NCBI RefSeq assembly: GCF_904846625.1
Contig: NZ_CAJHBL010000004.1
Span: 62,001-126,000 of the forward strand
DNA length: 64,000 bases
Direction: 5' to 3'
Origin: Psychrobacter sp. JCM 18900
Lineage (GTDB): Bacteria; Pseudomonadota; Gammaproteobacteria; Pseudomonadales; Moraxellaceae
Shown one piece after another: positions 1 to 9,583 of this stretch. The position numbers were made by a program, and so were the translations under genes. Positions within the stretch are counted from its first letter, which is position 1; every line of letters begins with the position of its first letter. The notes under the pieces are model-generated. The model ran no database searches. It saw nothing but the letters and a program-made list of their open reading frames with translations, and was not told where the DNA came from.

Positions 1-2
1 CG

Positions 3-257
3 CAGTCAGAGCCAATGACCCATTTGCTCCAGAGTATAGGCAAAAAAGAGCAGCTATTAATACTATTGCCAAATGCCGGTCTCAAGCAAATCAGCAATCA
101 TATACAAGTACATAACATCATGCGTCCAACCACTGTCTATGAGCGCGAGTGTGCGATATTTGATGGTGCTAATGACTCATTGATTCAGCGTTTGGCTGAT
201 GTGCGCAACGCGGTTCTGATGATTGAAGACGAGGACGAGGACGAGCTACACATTTAA
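3..257 (+). CDS. C-terminal part of an unrecognised protein (cut by window start)
   Basis: The frame is open from the first bases of the window to a TAA at 255-257, so this is probably the 3' end of a longer gene; the ATG at 15 is likely internal. The visible 84 or so residues end in a strongly acidic tail (IEDEDEDELHI). I see no motif that identifies a family and assign no function. Nothing directly upstream can be read. It is followed by a 186-bp gap that holds the promoter of the next gene. Confidence 0.5.
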   Translation, partial: QSEPMTHLLQSIGKKEQLLILLPNAGLKQISNHIQVHNIMRPTTVYERECAIFDGANDSLIQRLADVRNAVLMIEDEDEDELHI

Positions 258-357
258 TGCCAACTGTATTTGGTCATTTATATTACAATTGTCTGTTATA
301 TAGCCTACTGGACTATCTTAATCGTAGGGTTGAAATGTACCATATTGCGAAAAAGGA

Positions 358-386
358 TTGACAACATTCAATAGAGACTTTATAAG
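358..386 (+). promoter_or_regulatory. sigma-70-type promoter for the PA3496-like gene
   Basis: A perfect -35 TTGACA (358-363) and a -10 TATAAG (381-386) are separated by exactly 17 bp. The site lies about 60 bp upstream of the ATG at 444, so it fits as the promoter of that small gene. It is read from sequence only; no start site is known. Confidence 0.6.
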
Positions 387-443
387 GCATATATATATTG
401 ATGTATTCTTAATACCCTTGCCTAAAAATGATAGGAGTTTGTC

Positions 444-680
444 ATGAGTGACGCTGATATTGACGACGATTTTGATGATGATTTTGTCGACGATGATGAT
501 GCAAAGATGGTTGAAGAAGCTGAGACGAGCGTGCGTACACGTTTAAGTAGTCTTGAAAAACGTCGGCTAATCGATAATTTGCTAGAAGAAAAGCGTTTGG
601 CTAAAGAGTTAAAAGACGATCTAGACGACATAGACAACTTCGATGAAGACGGCGATGATTGGGATGATGACGATTTTTAA
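444..680 (+). CDS. PA3496-family small acidic protein
   Basis: A 78-residue protein with Asp-rich ends (IDDDFDDDF near the start, DDWDDDDF at the end) around a basic, probably helical centre with the pattern RRLIDNLLEEKRLAKEL at about residues 40-56. This layout matches, from memory, the PA3496 family described as putative envelope integrity proteins. The molecular role is unknown. A GGAG-like ribosome site (TAGGAG, 432-437) precedes the ATG. It stands alone behind its own promoter. The call rests on overall composition and the helical centre rather than a defined motif. Confidence 0.55.
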   Translation: MSDADIDDDFDDDFVDDDDAKMVEEAETSVRTRLSSLEKRRLIDNLLEEKRLAKELKDDLDDIDNFDEDGDDWDDDDF

Positions 681-951
681 TTTGTCGGCATCAGTCGTTT
701 CAGTGGACTAAAGTGCTCTAATGGCTATTTTAATGACTAAAATCATTTAACCAATCAAACTGGTTGCCTGCTGTTTTCTAATTTTCTAGGTTGCTCGCAA
801 CCCGTTCATCTCGATAATACTTACCCGATAGAGGTTGCTTGAGTTTGATTAACTAAGCAGCCTTTAGTCTCTACTTAAGTACTCGTCCTCTTTTATTTAA
901 CCGATCGCCCACTGCGATTGATGACATCTATCTGTTAAGGAAAACCAAATT

Positions 952-1509
952 ATGAGTAACCAACTAAGTTTTGATGAATTACTAGACTATTTGGACAATC
1001 AAGAAAGCCAGTTCGTGCTAGATAGTGTCGCAGCGCATGGTTTTTTGACGGCGACGGTCATCGGTCGTCCATTGCCTAACTGGATGGATGCCCTGTTCGA
1101 AGGTCATGTAAGTGAGATTCCAGAAAACGTCATCGATGGCATCAAACGCTGGCGTGATTCGATCATGGCTGAGCTAAAAAACGAGACGCCGATCGAATTA
1201 CCATTTGGTGAAGATGCTGGTAACGAAGAAGTGGCGGTTGATTTCTCTGACGAGTCAGACATCGTTGCTTGGTCAATCGGTTTTGTCGATGCCATGTATG
1301 GTGATGAAGCAAGCGACTGGTTCGAAGACGAAGAGACGGCAGAAGACGTAGCAGTATTGACCTTACCAATGATCGTACTTAGCGGTATCGATGATGAAGA
1401 TCCAGAGCTGTCTGAGATGCGTAAAGACGAAGACAAAATGGTACAGATGGCCAATAGCATCGAAGGTAATTTGACTGAATTGTTTTTGTTGTTTCATACC
1501 AACGATTAA
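952..1509 (+). CDS. YecA/YgfB (UPF0149) family protein
   Basis: A 185-residue acidic protein. The N-terminal FDELLDYLDNQ and AAHGFLTATVIGRPLPNW segments are typical of the UPF0149 family: an all-helical fold seen in YgfB, and in YecA with an added SEC-C zinc tail. No SEC-C cysteine/histidine tail is present, so it resembles the short form. YgfB in Pseudomonas affects beta-lactam resistance through gene regulation, but I cannot transfer that role here. The ATG is preceded by AAGGAAAACC, a good ribosome site. A 270-bp gap separates it from the upstream gene, so it is probably transcribed alone. Confidence 0.75.
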   Translation: MSNQLSFDELLDYLDNQESQFVLDSVAAHGFLTATVIGRPLPNWMDALFEGHVSEIPENVIDGIKRWRDSIMAELKNETPIELPFGEDAGNEEVAVDFSDESDIVAWSIGFVDAMYGDEASDWFEDEETAEDVAVLTLPMIVLSGIDDEDPELSEMRKDEDKMVQMANSIEGNLTELFLLFHTND

Positions 1510-1617
1510 TGATGCTAAGAAGCAGCGCTATTAGTAGTGCTGTTTCTGTCTTGTCTATGCTGTATCGCAGCGCTTTGATTTACTATATATTTTATAAGTC
1601 ACCGATAAGGTCATCCT

Positions 1618-2058
1618 ATGACTGTGCAACTCTCCAATCTTGAGCACCTACCTAACTATCAAATCACTGAACGCCTAGACGTGGTGTACGGTAGTACCGT
1701 GCGTTCAAAGCACGTCGGTAAAGATCTGTTTGCTGGTTTAAAAAACATCGTTGGCGGTGAGCTGACGGCTTATACCGAGCTATTGGAAGAGTCACGCCAA
1801 GAAGCAATCGATCGCATGATTGTTAAAGCAGAGGCGCTCGGTGCTGATGCGGTGGTCGGTCTGCGTTTTTCGACTTCTAGCATCGCCCAAGGTGCGTCAG
1901 AGCTGTTTGTCTATGGTACTGCGGTTAAGGTTGCGCCGATATCACAACAACAGTATCAAACCCCGCCAAGCGATGGTTACAACCATTCTAGTCAAAATAC
2001 GAACACTCAGACCCAAGTCGCACCCGATGATTTACCGCGTTTCAATCCTTTTGGTTAA
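1618..2058 (+). CDS. YbjQ-family (UPF0145) protein
   Basis: A 146-residue soluble protein. Residues 15-107 carry the YbjQ/UPF0145 fold pattern: YGSTVRSKHVGKD, then AYTELLEESRQEAIDRM, then GADAVVGLRFSTSSI and VYGTAV. These small domains form homopentamers in known structures and were once called heavy-metal-binding; the biochemical role is not established. About 40 polar Q/N/T-rich residues follow, ending in PRFNPFG. It is followed in the same frame, after a single TAA, by an open stretch leading into a second YbjQ protein at 2152. Confidence 0.75.
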   Translation: MTVQLSNLEHLPNYQITERLDVVYGSTVRSKHVGKDLFAGLKNIVGGELTAYTELLEESRQEAIDRMIVKAEALGADAVVGLRFSTSSIAQGASELFVYGTAVKVAPISQQQYQTPPSDGYNHSSQNTNTQTQVAPDDLPRFNPFG

Positions 2059-2060
2059 TC

Positions 2061-2120
2061 CTATAATACTAAAAGCTACAATGCTAAAGACTACAATACC
2101 AAATCCTACAATGCTAAAAG
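2061..2120. repeat. four tandem 15-bp repeats between two ybjQ-like genes
   Basis: Four consecutive 15-bp units of the type CTACAATGCTAAAAG fill 2061-2120. The copies start at 2061, 2076, 2091 and 2106, and copies 2 and 4 are the most alike. The period is a multiple of three, and the stretch is open in the frame shared by both flanking genes, where it would read as (S/D)YN(T/A)K repeats. It lies immediately after the TAA at 2056-2058. Confidence 0.85.
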
Positions 2121-2151
2121 CACCGATGCTTTTTACGATGAGAAACGTGCT

Positions 2152-2658
2152 ATGAATGATTCACTCACGCAAGTGCTCATCAATTATGGGCCGTTTGTCT
2201 TCTTATTCGCGGCTGGCTGGTTCTTCGGGTCACGCCATGAGCGTCAGCATTTGGCACAGCTAACAGTAGCAGAGCAAGCATTGGGCGATATCACTGTCTC
2301 AAGCGAACGTCTATACCGTCCCAAGTTAGCAGCGGGTAGTGAAGGTGAGCTAGTGCTTGGTAGTGTCGTCATCGCTCAAGATTATTTCAAAATGATTATC
2401 GCTCGCGTATTAAGTGTCTTTGGCAAAAACTTAACCACCTATGAGACTTTGCTAGATCGTGCCCGTCGCGAGGCCATCGTTCGTATGCGGACTGAGGCAA
2501 AAGCCAAAGGCTACACGCATATCTATGGGTTACGCCTTGAAGTCACCAATGTTAACCAATTAGGCAGTATGGTCGAAGCCATCGCCTACGGTACAGCTGT
2601 TATCAGTATCGACCATATTAAACCCACATCTGCTATAAATCACAAAACCTCCGCTTAA
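2152..2658 (+). CDS. membrane-anchored YbjQ-family protein
   Basis: A 168-residue protein. Residues 8-26 (YGPFVFLFAAGWFFGSR) form one membrane segment, and residues 45-155 carry a second YbjQ/UPF0145 domain (VLGSVVIAQDYFKM, TYETLLDRARREAIVRM, AYGTAV). Function is unknown. It is a paralogue of the gene directly upstream, in the same frame, with no stop between the upstream TAA and this ATG. The ribosome site is weak (GAGAAA), so translation might be coupled to the upstream gene. The pair probably forms one transcription unit: one soluble and one membrane-tethered copy of the same domain. Confidence 0.7.
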   Translation: MNDSLTQVLINYGPFVFLFAAGWFFGSRHERQHLAQLTVAEQALGDITVSSERLYRPKLAAGSEGELVLGSVVIAQDYFKMIIARVLSVFGKNLTTYETLLDRARREAIVRMRTEAKAKGYTHIYGLRLEVTNVNQLGSMVEAIAYGTAVISIDHIKPTSAINHKTSA

Positions 2659-2964
2659 ATCATTTCTAGTTTATTTTCAAGTGTAAAAACCTATAATTGA
2701 CTGACGAGTAGTCAGAAAAATCAAAACCATACACTTTTACAACGATATACTGAATTTTGCCGTTCCGTTATTATTTCGGTTCGTAGTAACCAGTTTTATC
2801 AAAAATTGTCGGTTTAAAAAACACGACTGTATGGAAAAGAGTCATATAAAGAGCTGACAACGTCGGTGGCTTTTACCCAAGATATCAGCAGGATTGGCTG
2901 ATTGAGCATGACGAGGTTGTCATAAACCTGCCCGTGTAAGGGCTCTATCTACAAGGATGTAGTT
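2659..2964. other. intergenic stretch
   Basis: 306 bp between the YbjQ pair and the symporter gene. I see no open frame of note, no RNA gene and no strong terminator. The symporter promoter presumably lies here, but I could not pick a convincing -35/-10 pair. Confidence 0.5.
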
Positions 2965-3888
2965 ATGGAAGGTGTTGAGTTAGTCACGTTTATAAATGCA
3001 AAAGTCATTCCCATTAGTATCTTTTTGATTATGATGGGAATGGGATTGTCCTTAGTTACCAATGATTTTAAGAGAGTCGTCAAATACCCTAAAGCAGTCG
3101 CCATAGGCTTGACCAATCAGCTAATATTTTTACCGCTCGTAGGTTTTGTCTTGGCAACCTCTATGTCTCTCGAGCCAGAGTATGCCGTTGGGGTTATGTT
3201 GCTGGTATTGTGTCCTGGTGGCACGACATCGAATCTATTTACCTATTTAGCCAAAGGTGATGTTGCACTTTCGGTCACCATGACCGCTATTGCCAGTGTC
3301 ATTACCGTATTTACTATTCCTATCGTCCTTAGTTTTTCGCTCGTATATTTCATGGGAGCGGGTAGTGAGTTTCAGTTGCCAGTGGTCAAGACCATGGTCA
3401 GCCTAATTGCTCTGACTATCTTACCCGTCAGTATTGGTATGTTGATCAAACGCTATGCCCCTAACGCGGCAGACAAGGGACAGGTGATGGTGTCTCGTTT
3501 TGGCGTGATATTTTTGAGCTTCTTGGTACTTTTCTTAAGCTATGTGCAACGAGATATCATCGTTGAAGCGTTAATTGCTACTGGCCCTGTGGCATTGATA
3601 CTGAACGTATCGACGATGGCGCTTGGTTATTACACCAGCAAATGGTTCGGTCTAAATCCTGCACAAAGACGCTCGATTACTATGGAAGTCGGCCTACAAA
3701 ACAGTACGCTTTCAATGTTTATGGCACTGACGCTGTTGGCTAACTATAAGATGTCGATGACGCCAGCCATTTATACGCTAATTATGTTCTTGACCGCTGG
3801 TATCATGGTCAGAGTATTTACTGCCCAGCACAATAAAGCCAAAAGAACCGAGATAGAAAACAGCGTGTTGGCAGCACGTAGAATGTAA
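2965..3888 (+). CDS. bile acid:sodium symporter (BASS) family transporter
   Basis: A 307-residue inner-membrane protein with nine or ten hydrophobic segments. The motif LLVLCPGGTTSNLFTYLA at about residues 90-107 is the BASS-family signature, in which the PGG turn and following Ser/Asn line the sodium and substrate site. The tail after residue 290 is polar. Family members import bile acids, pantoate, pyruvate or other organic anions with sodium; the substrate here cannot be told from sequence. ACAAGGATGTAGTT gives a ribosome site before the ATG. It is a single gene ended by the hairpin at 3975, convergent with the next gene. Confidence 0.85.
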   Translation: MEGVELVTFINAKVIPISIFLIMMGMGLSLVTNDFKRVVKYPKAVAIGLTNQLIFLPLVGFVLATSMSLEPEYAVGVMLLVLCPGGTTSNLFTYLAKGDVALSVTMTAIASVITVFTIPIVLSFSLVYFMGAGSEFQLPVVKTMVSLIALTILPVSIGMLIKRYAPNAADKGQVMVSRFGVIFLSFLVLFLSYVQRDIIVEALIATGPVALILNVSTMALGYYTSKWFGLNPAQRRSITMEVGLQNSTLSMFMALTLLANYKMSMTPAIYTLIMFLTAGIMVRVFTAQHNKAKRTEIENSVLAARRM

Positions 3889-3974
3889 GAGGTTTAAGAT
3901 AACCTTAGTAACGCATTGTTGCGCCCGTTGAGACAGTACTTGGCAAAAATCAACAGTGTATAGTGCAATAAAAT

Positions 3975-4019
3975 AAGCCCATAATCCGCTTCGTATAATG
4001 AAGCTGGTTATGGGTTTTT
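3975..4019. terminator. bidirectional terminator between convergent genes
   Basis: An inverted repeat (AAGCCCATAATCC-GCTTC, short loop, GAAGC-TGGTTATGGGTTTTT) with a run of T on the plus strand and A on the other side. It can serve both the symporter gene and the channel gene that runs towards it. Confidence 0.7.
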
Positions 4020-4077
4020 GTGTTTAGTGCTCGTTTTAACTCAAATTAGTTTAGCTCAAACCAGTTTTATCTCAAGT

Positions 4078-5220
4078 CTAAAATCTTCGTCTGTCCATTT
4101 TCGCTCTTGCCTCGGCGGCTTGCTCTTTTACTTTTTCAATTTCAAATAAGAACGTACGGTTTTTGAGTACCGCGACGAATACCACACCGCCTACCGTATT
4201 GCCTACCAGTACCACGACTAAAAATACCAAGTAGCGCCAGAGACTGACGGTATTGCCATATAGTAATGCTGAAAATACCTCGATATTGCCCACGATACTA
4301 TGATGCAAACCTAAAAACCCAATACTACCAGTGATAAGCGTCACCAGTACGATACGGCTAAGTGTGTCCCGTGCAGAGGTCACTAGCCATGCGGCCACGC
4401 CCATCATCCAGCCTGCCAGCACGGCGCTGCCAAAGATAACCCACCACTCAAAACCTAAGATATGCTCGGCATAGACATCGATAGCATGGTCTGTAAACAG
4501 GTGCATATGCAGCCCTAGACCAATCATTAACGCTGCAAAGATACAACCGCCAACGATATTACCAGCGATGACGATACCCCATAGCCGCAGGAGCTTGTGC
4601 AGCGGTTCAATTTTATTTAAGACAGGCAGGCTCAAGAGGGAAGTCTGCTCTGTAAATAATAACGATTGACCAATCACTACGATAATAAAGCCGATTGGAT
4701 ACAGCAGTGACGACAGCACCATGGCATAGCGACTTGGTATTGCGTCATTAAGTAGGGCAAACGCTGATAAAATCATAAAAAAGCTGATGCCAATCTCTAG
4801 CCCAGCCGTAAAGGCGCTGGTAAATAGCGAGCCAAGTGAACGCTCAAAAGTTTCTTTTGCGTGGATAACTTGCTCGACTAAGATACTGGCGTAGCTTTTC
4901 GCTTGGCTTAGATTGTCGTCACTGGCAACCTTTTTGATGGTTTCTTTGTCTTCGTCGCTGATTTCTTCTGGCAGGTCGTCATTTTCTAAGTCTTCGGTGG
5001 CTTTGATAGGTTCGTCTGCATCGTTGTCTGTAGTTTCATCTACGTCACTATCTGTAGTGTCGTCGGCGTCCTTATTTACCTCATCATCTTTGGAAGGGCT
5101 GCCGCTTTCTTCTAGCGTACCGTCACCTTCAGGCACAGGAGTAGTGGTACTCGCATTTGTACGCTCATCGTTTGGTCGATTAGCCTGAGAATCATGGTCA
5201 TGCTCGGTATCTTGGGACAC
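4078..5220 (-). CDS. formate/nitrite transporter (FNT) family channel with acidic N-terminal tail
   Basis: 380 residues. Residues about 125-360 hold the six-helix FNT fold, most like the YfdC branch: FTSAFTAGLEIGISFF, then NIVGGCIFAALMIG, then the central LHHSIVGNIEVFSALLYG, then VVLVGNTVGGVVFV. FNT proteins are pentameric channels for formate, nitrite, hydrosulfide or similar small anions; YfdC-type substrates are not established. The first ~110 residues are a highly acidic, Asp/Thr/Glu-rich and presumably disordered cytosolic tail, far longer than usual. It is transcribed divergently from valS across a 260-bp gap. Confidence 0.8.
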   Translation of the reverse strand: MSQDTEHDHDSQANRPNDERTNASTTTPVPEGDGTLEESGSPSKDDEVNKDADDTTDSDVDETTDNDADEPIKATEDLENDDLPEEISDEDKETIKKVASDDNLSQAKSYASILVEQVIHAKETFERSLGSLFTSAFTAGLEIGISFFMILSAFALLNDAIPSRYAMVLSSLLYPIGFIIVVIGQSLLFTEQTSLLSLPVLNKIEPLHKLLRLWGIVIAGNIVGGCIFAALMIGLGLHMHLFTDHAIDVYAEHILGFEWWVIFGSAVLAGWMMGVAAWLVTSARDTLSRIVLVTLITGSIGFLGLHHSIVGNIEVFSALLYGNTVSLWRYLVFLVVVLVGNTVGGVVFVAVLKNRTFLFEIEKVKEQAAEARAKMDRRRF

Positions 5221-5480
5221 GGTTGGCTCGCTGGTTATAGGCTAATGATTTTGCTGCATAAGTAATCTCTATTATATTTCCCATTCTTCTGATTGTTGTT
5301 GTTAATTGATTAACAATTTGAGTAATAAATCGCCTTCAGGCTTTATAAATTGCCTTACCATCTAACAAAATCTGCCTATCTGCGTTAAAATCACACTATC
5401 AACTATTTTTCCTGTTTTTATAGCGTTTTGCGCTATCTCATTTTGACCACATTCATTATCAACAATAAGATTACCCTATT

Positions 5481-8450
5481 ATGAGCAATCCTAATACCGA
5501 TACCAGCATTGATAGCAATGCGAAAACCAATCTGACCCAGTCGATCCAAGCGGCGCTAAGCCAATTAGAGAGCGCCTATAATCCTGCGGAAGTTGAAGCA
5601 GGTATGTATCAAGGCTGGGAAGAAAGCGGCTATTTTCAGCCGACTTTTGACAAAGACGAGTCGTTTTCTATTGCGCTGCCACCGCCAAACGTCACGGGCT
5701 CGCTACACATGGGTCATGGTTTTAACAATGCTATTATGGATGCGCTCACGCGTTATCACCGCATGGATGGCGACAATACGCTGTGGCAACCAGGTACGGA
5801 TCATGCGGGTATCGCAACCCAGATGGTCGTTGAACGTCGCCTAGAGGCGCAAGGTATCAAGCGCCGTGATATGACGCGTGCAGATTTCATCGATAAAGTA
5901 TGGGAATGGAAAGAAGAGTCGGGCGGCAATATCACTAGCCAGATTCGCCGTTTGGGCAGCTCGGTTGACTGGTCGCGTGAGCGCTTTACCATGGATGATG
6001 GTTTGTCCAATGCAGTAAAAGAAGTGTTCGTACGCCTGTTTGACGATGGACTTATTTATCGTGGTAAGCGTTTAGTTAACTGGGATCCAAAGTTCCAAAC
6101 CGCATTATCTGATTTAGAAGTAGAAAACCATGATGAAAAAGGCAGCTTGTGGCATTTCCGCTATCACTTCACGGATACAGAACTATTAACTCAAGATGGT
6201 AAAAACTACCTCGTCGTAGCCACCACACGTCCTGAAACATTACTCGGTGATACCGCTGTCGCTGTCAATCCGAGCGATGAGCGTTATGCACATTTAGTCG
6301 GCAAAACCATTACCTTGCCAATCACGGGTCGTATCGTGCCTATCGTTGCTGATGATTATGTCGAAAAAAACTTTGGTACGGGTTGTGTCAAAATCACGCC
6401 AGCGCATGATTTTAACGATTACGAGCTGGGTCGTCGCCATAGCTTGCCATTGATTAATATCCTTGATGAGCGCGCCAATATTTTGCCAGCGATGGAAGTT
6501 TATCCTGATCTGCAAACACGTGAGCCAACATTAGAGACTACGCCGAGCGAATACGCAGGACTTGAGCGTTTTGCCGCGCGTAAGTTTCTTGTAGAGCAAG
6601 CAGGCGAGCAGGGCTGGCTAGAAGATATCGAAGACTATGCGCTAAAAGCCCCGCGTGCTGAGCGTGGTGGTACGATCGTTGAGCCGTGGTTGACCGATCA
6701 ATGGTATGTCGCAGTTAAAGAGCTGGCCAAGCCTGCGATTGACGCGGTAGAAGACGGCAGCATTGAGTTCGTTCCTGCGCAGTACAAAAACATGTATATG
6801 GCGTGGATGACCGATCTACAAGATTGGTGCATCAGCCGTCAGTTGTGGTGGGGACATCGTATCCCTGCATGGTATGACGATGCGACAGGTGAAATATATG
6901 TCGCCCGTGATGAAGCGGAAGTACGTAGCAAATACAACTTAAGTGATGATGTAAAACTGCGCCAAGATGATGATGTGCTCGATACGTGGTTTAGCTCTGG
7001 TCTATGGACGTTCAGTACGCTTGACTGGGCAGACGTCAACGCTGATCCACGCGTGATGGACACTTTCCACCCGACCAGCGTGCTCGTGACAGGTTTTGAC
7101 ATTATCTTCTTTTGGGTTGCGCGCATGATCATGATGACTATGCATTTCGTGAAAAACGAAGACGGCACGCCGCAAGTACCGTTTAAGACCGTCTATGTGC
7201 ATGGTCTGGTACGTGATGGCAATGGTCAAAAAATGTCAAAATCAAAAGGTAATGTCTTAGATCCGATCGATCTAATCGACGGTATTGAGCTAGAAGCGTT
7301 GGTCGAAAAACGCACTAGCAACATGATGAATCCAAAAGACGCAGCCAAGATTGAGAAGCAAACGCGTAAAGAGTTCCCAGAAGGCATCCCAGCGTATGGT
7401 ACGGATGCACTGCGCTTTACCTTTACCTCACTAGCCAGTACTGGTCGCGATATCAACTTTGATCTAAAGCGTGTTGAGGGCTATCGTAACTTCTGTAATA
7501 AAATCTGGAACGCCAGCCGTTTTGTACTCATGAACTGTGTCGATGGCGAAGGCAGTGCTAAGCCTATCGACCAAACGGCGAATCCTGACGTATGGGAATT
7601 GCCAGAAAAATGGATCATGAGTCGTCTGAACTCTACCGTTGCCGATATCCATCAGCATTTTGCTCAGTATCGTCTCGATATGGTCAGCCAAGATATCTAT
7701 GAGTTTATCTGGAATGAGTACTGTGATTGGTACGTTGAGCTTGCCAAAGCCAGCCTAAATGATGACTCGGTATCGGACGAGCGCAAAGCGCAAATCCGCT
7801 ATGTACTACTGCACGTACTAGAGACTGCGCTACGTTTCACTCATCCAATCATGCCGTATCTGACTGAGCAAATCTGGCAGACTATCGCGCCGCTACTGGG
7901 TCGCAAGAATACCGACAGCATCGTGGTCGCTGACTATCCACAGACCGATGCCAGCCAAATCAGTGAGCAGACTGAAGCGGATATGGCATGGCTACAAGAG
8001 CTAATCGCGAGCGTCCGTAACATCCGCGGTGAGATGAAACTGGGCAATGCGGTACGTCTGCCAGTGCTACTACAAAACGTCTCTGCCGATGAAGATGCGC
8101 GTCTGTCACGTATCAAAAACCAGTTCAAAGCGCTTGCCAAGGTCGAGAGCTTAGAGATAGTGAAAGAAGGCGATGAAGTACCGTTGTCATCATCAAGCAT
8201 GGTCGGTCAGCTGCGTGTGCTCGTACCGATGAAAGGTCTGATTGATCCAACGGCTGAGCTGGCACGTCTGGGCAAAGCGCATGAGAAACTACAAAAGCAA
8301 GCCGATGGTATCGCGCGTAAGCTAGGCAATGAAGGCTTTGTCAGTAAAGCACCTGTAGAAGTGGTCGATGCTGAGAAAGCGAAATTGGCTGAGCTAGAAG
8401 GGCAGTTGACCGCGATGACAGCGCAGATGGAGCAGTTGAAAGCGTTGTAG
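5481..8450 (+). CDS. valS: valyl-tRNA synthetase
   Basis: A 989-residue class I aminoacyl-tRNA synthetase that charges tRNA-Val in the cytosol. The HIGH-type motif is [15 protein letters not shown] (about residues 67-81) and the KMSKS motif is [14 protein letters not shown] (near residue 583). The editing domain lies between them, including [18 protein letters not shown]. The anticodon-binding domain follows, and the last ~65 residues form the typical C-terminal coiled coil ([15 protein letters not shown] to the end). The first ~35 residues are a polar extension before the conserved YNPAEVE. The final 41 codons also occur as a diverged second copy at 9358-9480. It is followed by a terminator at 8572. 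Confidence 0.97.
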   Translation: MSNPNTDTSIDSNAKTNLTQSIQAALSQLESAYNPAEVEAGMYQGWEESGYFQPTFDKDESFSIALPPPNVTGSLHMGHGFNNAIMDALTRYHRMDGDNTLWQPGTDHAGIATQMVVERRLEAQGIKRRDMTRADFIDKVWEWKEESGGNITSQIRRLGSSVDWSRERFTMDDGLSNAVKEVFVRLFDDGLIYRGKRLVNWDPKFQTALSDLEVENHDEKGSLWHFRYHFTDTELLTQDGKNYLVVATTRPETLLGDTAVAVNPSDERYAHLVGKTITLPITGRIVPIVADDYVEKNFGTGCVKITPAHDFNDYELGRRHSLPLINILDERANILPAMEVYPDLQTREPTLETTPSEYAGLERFAARKFLVEQAGEQGWLEDIEDYALKAPRAERGGTIVEPWLTDQWYVAVKELAKPAIDAVEDGSIEFVPAQYKNMYMAWMTDLQDWCISRQLWWGHRIPAWYDDATGEIYVARDEAEVRSKYNLSDDVKLRQDDDVLDTWFSSGLWTFSTLDWADVNADPRVMDTFHPTSVLVTGFDIIFFWVARMIMMTMHFVKNEDGTPQVPFKTVYVHGLVRDGNGQKMSKSKGNVLDPIDLIDGIELEALVEKRTSNMMNPKDAAKIEKQTRKEFPEGIPAYGTDALRFTFTSLASTGRDINFDLKRVEGYRNFCNKIWNASRFVLMNCVDGEGSAKPIDQTANPDVWELPEKWIMSRLNSTVADIHQHFAQYRLDMVSQDIYEFIWNEYCDWYVELAKASLNDDSVSDERKAQIRYVLLHVLETALRFTHPIMPYLTEQIWQTIAPLLGRKNTDSIVVADYPQTDASQISEQTEADMAWLQELIASVRNIRGEMKLGNAVRLPVLLQNVSADEDARLSRIKNQFKALAKVESLEIVKEGDEVPLSSSSMVGQLRVLVPMKGLIDPTAELARLGKAHEKLQKQADGIARKLGNEGFVSKAPVEVVDAEKAKLAELEGQLTAMTAQMEQLKAL

Positions 8451-8571
8451 GTTGGTAATTTTATTGCAAATAAACTGACTAAATATATTTGCATAATACC
8501 TTTGGGGTAGCTATAATAAATCTACAACTCACCCTTAGTAACTAAAATTAAATTTTTAGATTGCCTAGGGC

Positions 8572-8610
8572 AAAAAAACCGTTACAGTGATATGCTGTAG
8601 CGGTTTTTTT
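8572..8610 (+). terminator. rho-independent terminator after valS
   Basis: The hairpin AAAACCGTTACAG / CTGTAGCGGTTTT ends in a T-run, 120 bp after the valS stop. Its right arm and the bases after it (TAGCGGTTTTTTT, then ATGTCAATAA) closely resemble the terminator at 10070-10105, so terminator sequence as well as valS sequence recurs at both sides of the accessory patch. Confidence 0.8.
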
Positions 8611-8639
8611 ATGTCAATAAAATAACTGGGTGGATAAAC

Positions 8640-9314
8640 TTGAAAACCAATGTATATATTGATGGTTATAACCTGTTTTATGGCTGTCTAAAACACAGTA
8701 ATGATAAATGGTTGGACTTATATCACCTATTTGCAAATCGTATTATTCACGCACAAGATCCAAATGCGGTAATTGAGACTGTCTACTTTTTTACCGCAGA
8801 TATTAAGTCAAAAATATCAACGCAAGGAGAAGCCGCCCAAAACGCTCAGCAGTCCTATCATAGAGCATTGCAAAAAATGTATCCTAATAACATGAAAATT
8901 ATAAAAGGGTATTATGCGCTGGAGAAGGGCAACTTACTCAGGTACAAACAACCACCTGATAAAAGTGACCGTGTTGAAGTATGGCGTCTAGAAGAAAAGC
9001 AAACCGACGTTAACATTACATTGACCGCTTACCGAGACGCGATACAAAACAAAGCACAGCAAGTGGTTTTTGTCACCAATGATACCGATATTGAGCCAGC
9101 GCTTAAAGCACTACGAGAAGATATGGGAGATGCTATTGTCATTGGCATTATTATCCCTATACGCTCTAATAGCCGTCGCCCACAGAATGAGAGACTAAGC
9201 AAATATGCAGATTGGACGCGCTCGTATATTACCGATGATGAGCTAGCAGGCAGTCATCTACCTGATAAAGTTCCTACCGCAAAAAAACCAATTCTAAAGC
9301 CTAAGTATTGGTAG
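8640..9314 (+). CDS. NYN-domain (PIN-like) putative ribonuclease
   Basis: A 224-residue soluble protein with the NYN/PIN-like layout. VYIDGYNLFYG (residues 5-15) carries the first acidic site D8, EEKQTDVNI (118-126) carries D123, and FVTNDTDIEPAL (144-155) carries D148 and D150. These conserved acidic residues bind metal in PIN-fold nucleases, so RNA cleavage is likely by family; the target is unknown. The start is TTG, chosen because MKTNVYIDGYN begins like family members and GGGTGG lies just upstream. It sits between valS and a second copy of the valS 3' end, and looks like variable cargo rather than a core gene. Confidence 0.75.
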   Translation: MKTNVYIDGYNLFYGCLKHSNDKWLDLYHLFANRIIHAQDPNAVIETVYFFTADIKSKISTQGEAAQNAQQSYHRALQKMYPNNMKIIKGYYALEKGNLLRYKQPPDKSDRVEVWRLEEKQTDVNITLTAYRDAIQNKAQQVVFVTNDTDIEPALKALREDMGDAIVIGIIIPIRSNSRRPQNERLSKYADWTRSYITDDELAGSHLPDKVPTAKKPILKPKYW

Positions 9315-9357
9315 ATTTTGTATTTTTTACCAGCCATTTCATAATTAAAAAAAATTT

Positions 9358-9480
9358 AAGTTAGGCAATGAAGGCTTTATGAGTAAAGCACCTGCGGAAG
9401 TGGTCGATGCTGAAAAAGCGAAACTAGCTGAGTTAGAAGGGCAGTTGACGGCGCAGATGGAAGAGTTGAAGGCGTTTTAA
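9358..9480 (+). pseudogene. duplicated 3'-terminal fragment of valS
   Basis: The 41 codons from AAG (9358) to TAA (9480) match the last codons of valS (8450 and upstream). Read in frame they give LGNEGFMSKAPAEVVDAEK, then [20 protein letters not shown]. Compared with valS the copy lacks three codons (nine bases) near the end and differs at roughly 15 of 120 aligned bases, mostly at third positions. Homology starts abruptly after an A-rich tract and stops at the stop codon. It has no start codon or upstream coding region of its own, so it is a remnant and not a gene. The divergence suggests a copy from a related strain rather than a recent local duplication. Confidence 0.9.
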
Positions 9481-9583
9481 TTGTTGTCAATGAACAGTAT
9501 TGTAAGAATTAAAATGATGAAAAGGTACTTTTTAGAGTGCATTTTTATTTTGTCATTTATTAATATAATTTAAGGAAGATAAT

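Noticed and set aside
1820..2155. 111-codon open frame overlapping both YbjQ genes
   Set aside because: It runs out of frame through the first YbjQ gene and the repeat array, has a basic, biased composition and no family pattern; the two YbjQ frames explain the region.
9358..9480. A separate small coding gene
   Set aside because: There is no start codon with a ribosome site, and the frame is entirely explained as a copy of the valS tail.
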